This document shows, in pieces, positions 6,384 to 9,095 of a stretch of DNA of 9,095 bases. The notes under the pieces are model-generated. The model did not search any database. It was not told where the DNA came from and worked only from the letters and a program-made list of their open reading frames with translations. The stretch comes from DYJK01 sp964464825 (GTDB lineage: Bacteria; Bacteroidota; Ignavibacteria; Ignavibacteriales; Melioribacteraceae). Location of the stretch: the NCBI GenBank assembly GCA_964464825.1, contig CAYXKL010000107.1, positions 1 through 9,095 of the forward strand, written 5' to 3'. A program made the position numbers and the translations under genes. How positions within the stretch are numbered: the stretch's first letter is position 1; each line of letters starts with the position of its first letter.

Positions 6384-8588
6384 ATGAAATTACCAGTATA
6401 CCTCGACTACAATGCAACCACACCTATCGATCCTCTTGTAGCAGATGCGATGCAGCCATTTATTACTACACAATTTGGTAACCCATCCAGCAATCATTAT
6501 TACGGATATCAGGCAAAAGAAGGAATAGAGAAAGCAAGGAAACAATTAGCGAATCTTTTAAAATGCCAAATAGATGAGATCATATTTACAAGTGGTGGAA
6601 GTGAATCAAATAACTTAGCAATTAGGGGTATCGCATTTAGTAATCGCTACAAAGGGAACCATATAATAACTTCATCAATTGAACATCCGGCAGTTTATGA
6701 AGTGTGCCGTTTTTTAGAAATGAATGGTTTTAACATTACATATTTACCTGTTGATGAATATGGTATGATTGATCCTCAAACTGTTGAAGATGCTATAACA
6801 CCTCAAACAATTTTAATTACTATAATGCATTCAAATAATGAAGTCGGAACTATTCAACCGATTGAAGAAATTGGAAAGATCGCAAAATCAAAAGGAATAA
6901 TATTCCATACAGATTGTGCTCAATCAATTGGGAAAATTAAAGTATCAGTTGAAAAATCTAATATAGATTTACTTTCAATAGCTGGACATAAATTTTACGC
7001 ACCAAAAGGAATAGGCGCATTATATATACGTTCCGGATTGAAATTGGAAAAATTAATTCATGGTGCAAATCATGAAATGAATTTACGTGCCGGGACAGAA
7101 AATGTAATTGAAATTGCCGGATTAGGGAAAGCATCAGAATTAGTGAGCGAAAATCTTAAAGTATATTCCGATAATATGAAAAAAATGAGAGACCATCTTG
7201 AAAATGGATTAAAAAATCTTCCTGATATCCATATAAACGGTCATCCTGAAAATAGATTACCTAACACCTTAAGTGTAAGTTTTAAAGGTATAGAAGCAAA
7301 TACAATTTTATCTGAATTGTTTAATGTAGCTGCATCAGCCGGAGCAGCATGCCATAGTGATAAAGTTGACGTGTCTCCTACTTTAAGTGCTATGAATGTT
7401 CCTATCGAATATGCTATGGGAACAATAAGATTTTCTACTGGACGCGACACAACAACCGAACAAGTAGATTATGCAATCAAAGAAATTGTTTCAGTTATAG
7501 AACGGCTGAAACCGCGTGAATCACTAATCACAAAAACTGGATTTAATGAAAAAGTACAGCTTACAAAATATACACACGGGCTTGGATGTGCATGCAAACT
7601 TCGTCCGCAATTATTAGAAGAAATATTAAAAAATATGCCGCTATCAAACGATAAAAATATATTAGTCGGTTCCGATACTTCTGATGATGCAGCCGTATAT
7701 AAAATTGATGATAATACAGCTATAGTTCAAACAGTAGATTTTTTTACACCGATTGTTGATGAGCCATTTGATTTTGGAGCAGTAGCCGCTGCAAACTCAT
7801 TAAGTGATATTTATGCCATGGGCGGAAAACCTCTATTTGCTTTAAATATTGTCGCATTCCCAAGTAATAGATTACCAATGAATGTTCTTCATGAAATTTT
7901 AAAAGGCGCTCAATATATAGCTGATAAAGCCGGAATAAGTATAATTGGCGGACATACTATTGAAGATTCCGAACCAAAATTTGGTTGGTCAGTTACCGGT
8001 ACAATAAACCCAAATAATGTTGTTACTAATAGTAATTGCAAAGTTGGTGATTATTTAATTTTAACCAAACCGATCGGTACCGGTATTTTATCAACAGCAT
8101 TAAAACAGAACTTACTTAATAATGAATCAATTATTGAACTAAAAGAAACGATGATGGAATTAAACAAAGATGCTTCAATCGCTATGATTGATATCGGAGT
8201 GAATGCATGCACAGATATTACTGGATTCGGATTGATCGGCCATCTACTTGAAATGAACAGAGCATCTAATACATCTTCAAATATATTCATGCATAAAATA
8301 CCAATTCTGAATAATATTTTAGAATTAGCTGTTTCTGGTGTTATACCTGGTGGGACAAAAAATAATTATGAACATACATTAAATTATGTACAATACTCAG
8401 AAAATATTTCCGATCTAAAAAAACTTATTCTAAATGACGCACAAACCTCGGGTGGATTATTAATTTCTGTAAGTGAACAAAAGGTTAAGCTTCTTTTAGA
8501 AACATTAAGAAATAAAAGTGTAAAACACGCTACAATTATTGGAAGAATTATTCCTTTCGAGCAAAAATATATAATAATTGATGAGTAA
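6384..8588 (+). CDS. selD: Selenocysteine lyase/cysteine desulfurase-selenophosphate synthetase fusion
   Basis: This is a 734-residue two-enzyme fusion. Residues 1 to about 378 are a complete class-V PLP enzyme of the NifS/SCLY type. They include VYLDYNATTP (5-14), GGSESNN (71-77), H101 in SIEHPAV, D177 and Q180, PLP-binding K203 in AGHKFY, and catalytic C323 in GAACHSD. The last segment, as I recall it, matches animal selenocysteine lyase better than the SGSACTS loop of NifS/IscS. Residues of about 391-734 are a full SelD (about 345 residues, as in E. coli). They include HGLGCACK (398-405) with catalytic C402 and K405, SDDAAVY (433-439), VDFFTPIVD (451-459), IGGHTIED (521-528), DITGFGLIGH (611-620) and DAQTSGGLL (685-693). 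The SelD active site uses Cys (TGT), not Sec. The first half should release selenium (or sulfur); the second makes selenophosphate from selenide and ATP. No frameshift or stop lies at the junction, so this is a true fusion. selB is in the same window and on the same strand. Confidence 0.95.
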   Translation: MKLPVYLDYNATTPIDPLVADAMQPFITTQFGNPSSNHYYGYQAKEGIEKARKQLANLLKCQIDEIIFTSGGSESNNLAIRGIAFSNRYKGNHIITSSIEHPAVYEVCRFLEMNGFNITYLPVDEYGMIDPQTVEDAITPQTILITIMHSNNEVGTIQPIEEIGKIAKSKGIIFHTDCAQSIGKIKVSVEKSNIDLLSIAGHKFYAPKGIGALYIRSGLKLEKLIHGANHEMNLRAGTENVIEIAGLGKASELVSENLKVYSDNMKKMRDHLENGLKNLPDIHINGHPENRLPNTLSVSFKGIEANTILSELFNVAASAGAACHSDKVDVSPTLSAMNVPIEYAMGTIRFSTGRDTTTEQVDYAIKEIVSVIERLKPRESLITKTGFNEKVQLTKYTHGLGCACKLRPQLLEEILKNMPLSNDKNILVGSDTSDDAAVYKIDDNTAIVQTVDFFTPIVDEPFDFGAVAAANSLSDIYAMGGKPLFALNIVAFPSNRLPMNVLHEILKGAQYIADKAGISIIGGHTIEDSEPKFGWSVTGTINPNNVVTNSNCKVGDYLILTKPIGTGILSTALKQNLLNNESIIELKETMMELNKDASIAMIDIGVNACTDITGFGLIGHLLEMNRASNTSSNIFMHKIPILNNILELAVSGVIPGGTKNNYEHTLNYVQYSENISDLKKLILNDAQTSGGLLISVSEQKVKLLLETLRNKSVKHATIIGRIIPFEQKYIIIDE

Positions 8589-8596
8589 TTTAATTC

Positions 8597-8842
8597 TCAT
8601 AACATAATTTCTAGCTGTTTTAGCCAAATATAACCATCAATGCTCTTAAAATATTTTTCTCTTTTCACTGCTTCAGATTTTGTAGCATAATTTTCAAAAT
8701 AATGTAATTTATATGGTGTATGTCCTTTTGTGTATTTCACTTTGTTAGAATTATGCTCCTTTAACCGCTTATTAAGATCTGACGTTGAACCGTAGTAATA
8801 GGTATTATCTTTTAGGCTTTTTAGAATGTATGTATAAAACAT
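8597..8842 (-). CDS. GIY-YIG domain protein (UPF0213/YhbQ-like)
   Basis: This 81-residue protein is a single GIY-YIG nuclease-like domain. The GIY strand is YTYIL (3-7), the YIG strand reads YYYGST (15-20), the conserved Arg is R26 in LNKRLKEHN, and the likely metal-binding Glu is E62 in KREKYFK. Proteins of this small stand-alone type are widespread, and their role is mostly unsettled, with DNA repair or structure-specific nicking proposed. The ATG at 8842 is chosen because the frame upstream runs through the tRNA-Ser gene; the upstream start at 8869 would add MGSNPTLSA, which is just the translated T-arm and acceptor stem. The start lies 2 nt after the tRNA 3' end, so expression probably depends on the tRNA transcript. 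It is convergent with the fusion gene, with 8 nt between the stop codons. Confidence 0.88.
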   Translation of the reverse strand: MFYTYILKSLKDNTYYYGSTSDLNKRLKEHNSNKVKYTKGHTPYKLHYFENYATKSEAVKREKYFKSIDGYIWLKQLEIML

Positions 8843-8844
8843 AG

Positions 8845-8931
8845 CGGAGAGAGTGGGATTCGAACCCACGGTACCCTTGCGAGTACACTACCTTTCCAGG
8901 GTAGCCAATTCAGCCACTCTTGCACCTCTCC
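8845..8931 (-). tRNA. tRNA-Ser(GGA)
   Basis: This 87-nt class II tRNA folds completely on the minus strand. Acceptor GGAGAGG (8931-8925) pairs with TCTCTCC (8852-8846), ending in a G·U pair. The D arm has a CAA/TTG stem, and the anticodon stem CTACC/GGTAG closes the loop CTGGAAA with anticodon GGA (8897-8895). The long variable arm has a 6-bp stem GTACTC/GGGTAC capped by GCAA, as expected for serine. The T arm is GTGGG-TTCGAAT-CCCAC. Discriminator G is at 8845. CCA is not encoded; the next bases are CTA. It should read UCC and UCU codons. Confidence 0.97.
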
Positions 8932-8933
8932 AT

Positions 8934-8947
8934 GTAAAGAACTTTAC
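8934..8947. repeat. Short perfect inverted repeat at the tRNA-Ser promoter
   Basis: GTAAAG and CTTTAC are separated by AA, forming a perfect 14-nt palindrome between the -7 element and the tRNA 5' end, over the expected transcription start. It could be a protein-binding site or simply chance in AT-rich DNA. No function can be assigned. Confidence 0.3.
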
Positions 8948-8954
8948 AAATATA
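8947..8954 (-). promoter_or_regulatory. Candidate Bacteroidota-type -7 element for tRNA-Ser(GGA)
   Basis: On the minus strand the octamer TATATTTG fits the Bacteroidota -7 consensus TAnnTTTG exactly and ends 15 nt before the tRNA 5' end, a suitable distance for a start a few bases downstream. A TTG-type -33 element at the usual spacing is not obvious; only a T-rich stretch is present. Confidence 0.4.
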
Positions 8955-9056
8955 TTAATTAAGGATTAGACTAAAAAATTTCTAACAACCTTATTCATTT
9001 GAGATTCCATTCTGAAAAAGAAAAATTATTTCTTTAAGTTAGAATAAGAAAATTTC

Positions 9057-9095
9057 GGAAAGGTGGCAGAGTGGTTGAATGCGGCGGTCTCGAAA
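9057..9095 (+). tRNA. tRNA-Ser(CGA), 3'-truncated by window end
   Basis: This is the 5' part of a second serine tRNA, running off the window edge just after the anticodon loop. Acceptor strand GGAAAGG (9057-9063) is followed by TG, a D arm with the serine-typical GAGTGGTTGAA, and an anticodon stem ending in GCGGT. The loop is CTCGAAA, giving anticodon CGA, which would read UCG. The variable arm, T arm and 3' acceptor strand are not visible. It is divergent from tRNA-Ser(GGA), with 125 bp between their 5' ends. Confidence 0.85.

Noticed and set aside
7581..7602. Possible Sec codon in the SelD active site
   Set aside because: Many SelD proteins carry Sec at the catalytic position, but here the codons in GLGCACK are TGT and TGC, so both are ordinary cysteines.
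7241..8290. Two minus-strand open frames within the fusion gene (7241-7450 and 8051-8290)
   Set aside because: Both are antisense to well-conserved enzyme motifs and show no protein family features.
9057..9095. Possible tRNA-Sec (selC), given the selenium genes
   Set aside because: The anticodon loop is CTCGAAA, giving CGA (Ser), not TCA, and the acceptor stem has the ordinary 7-bp Ser layout as far as can be seen.
1..9095. CRISPR array, insertion sequence, prophage or defence system
   Set aside because: No regularly spaced repeats, transposase, integrase or terminal repeats were seen. The GIY-YIG gene beside a tRNA lacks the other parts expected of an integrated element, and no duplicated tRNA end was found.

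Overview
The window is AT-rich bacterial chromosome. It is dominated by two parts of a selenium pathway, with a signalling and membrane/redox block between them. Low GC, weak or absent Shine-Dalgarno sequences, a TATATTTG element ahead of a tRNA (it fits the Bacteroidota TAnnTTTG -7 consensus) and a small GIY-YIG gene abutting a tRNA-Ser suggest the Bacteroidota/Ignavibacteriota/Chlorobiota side of the tree. This placement is an inference without any marker gene.

Layout, left to right. (1) 1-1640, + strand: a 5'-truncated selB, the Sec-specific elongation factor. The window edge cuts it in the G4 nucleotide-binding motif. (2) 1645-2076, + strand: a stand-alone response-regulator receiver, 4 nt after selB and so probably in the same transcript. 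(3) 6149-2060, - strand: three genes transcribed right to left, namely a four-helix membrane protein, an extended SDR (epimerase-like) protein with a long helical C-terminal extension, and a Cache-HAMP-HisKA-HATPase sensor kinase. The kinase runs tail-to-tail into the receiver gene with a 17-nt overlap, so the pair is a plausible two-component system. Spacers of about 66 nt carry AT-rich inverted repeats. (4) 6384-8588, + strand: a 734-residue fusion of a selenocysteine-lyase/NifS-like PLP enzyme to a complete selenophosphate synthetase (SelD). (5) 8597-8931, - strand: tRNA-Ser(GGA) followed after only 2 nt by a GIY-YIG nuclease-like gene. (6) 9057 onward, + strand: the first part of a second, divergent tRNA-Ser (anticodon CGA), cut by the window end.

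How the genes fit together: the lyase half of the fusion would release selenium from selenocysteine (or sulfur from cysteine). The SelD half would convert it to selenophosphate for Sec-tRNA synthesis. SelB would deliver Sec-tRNA to recoded UGA codons. selA and selC are not in the window, and no selenoprotein was recognised. The fusion carries Cys, not Sec, in its SelD active site. The most interesting items are the lyase-SelD fusion, the tRNA-to-nuclease junction that could yield a nearly leaderless mRNA, and the SDR protein with the unassigned C-terminal domain.
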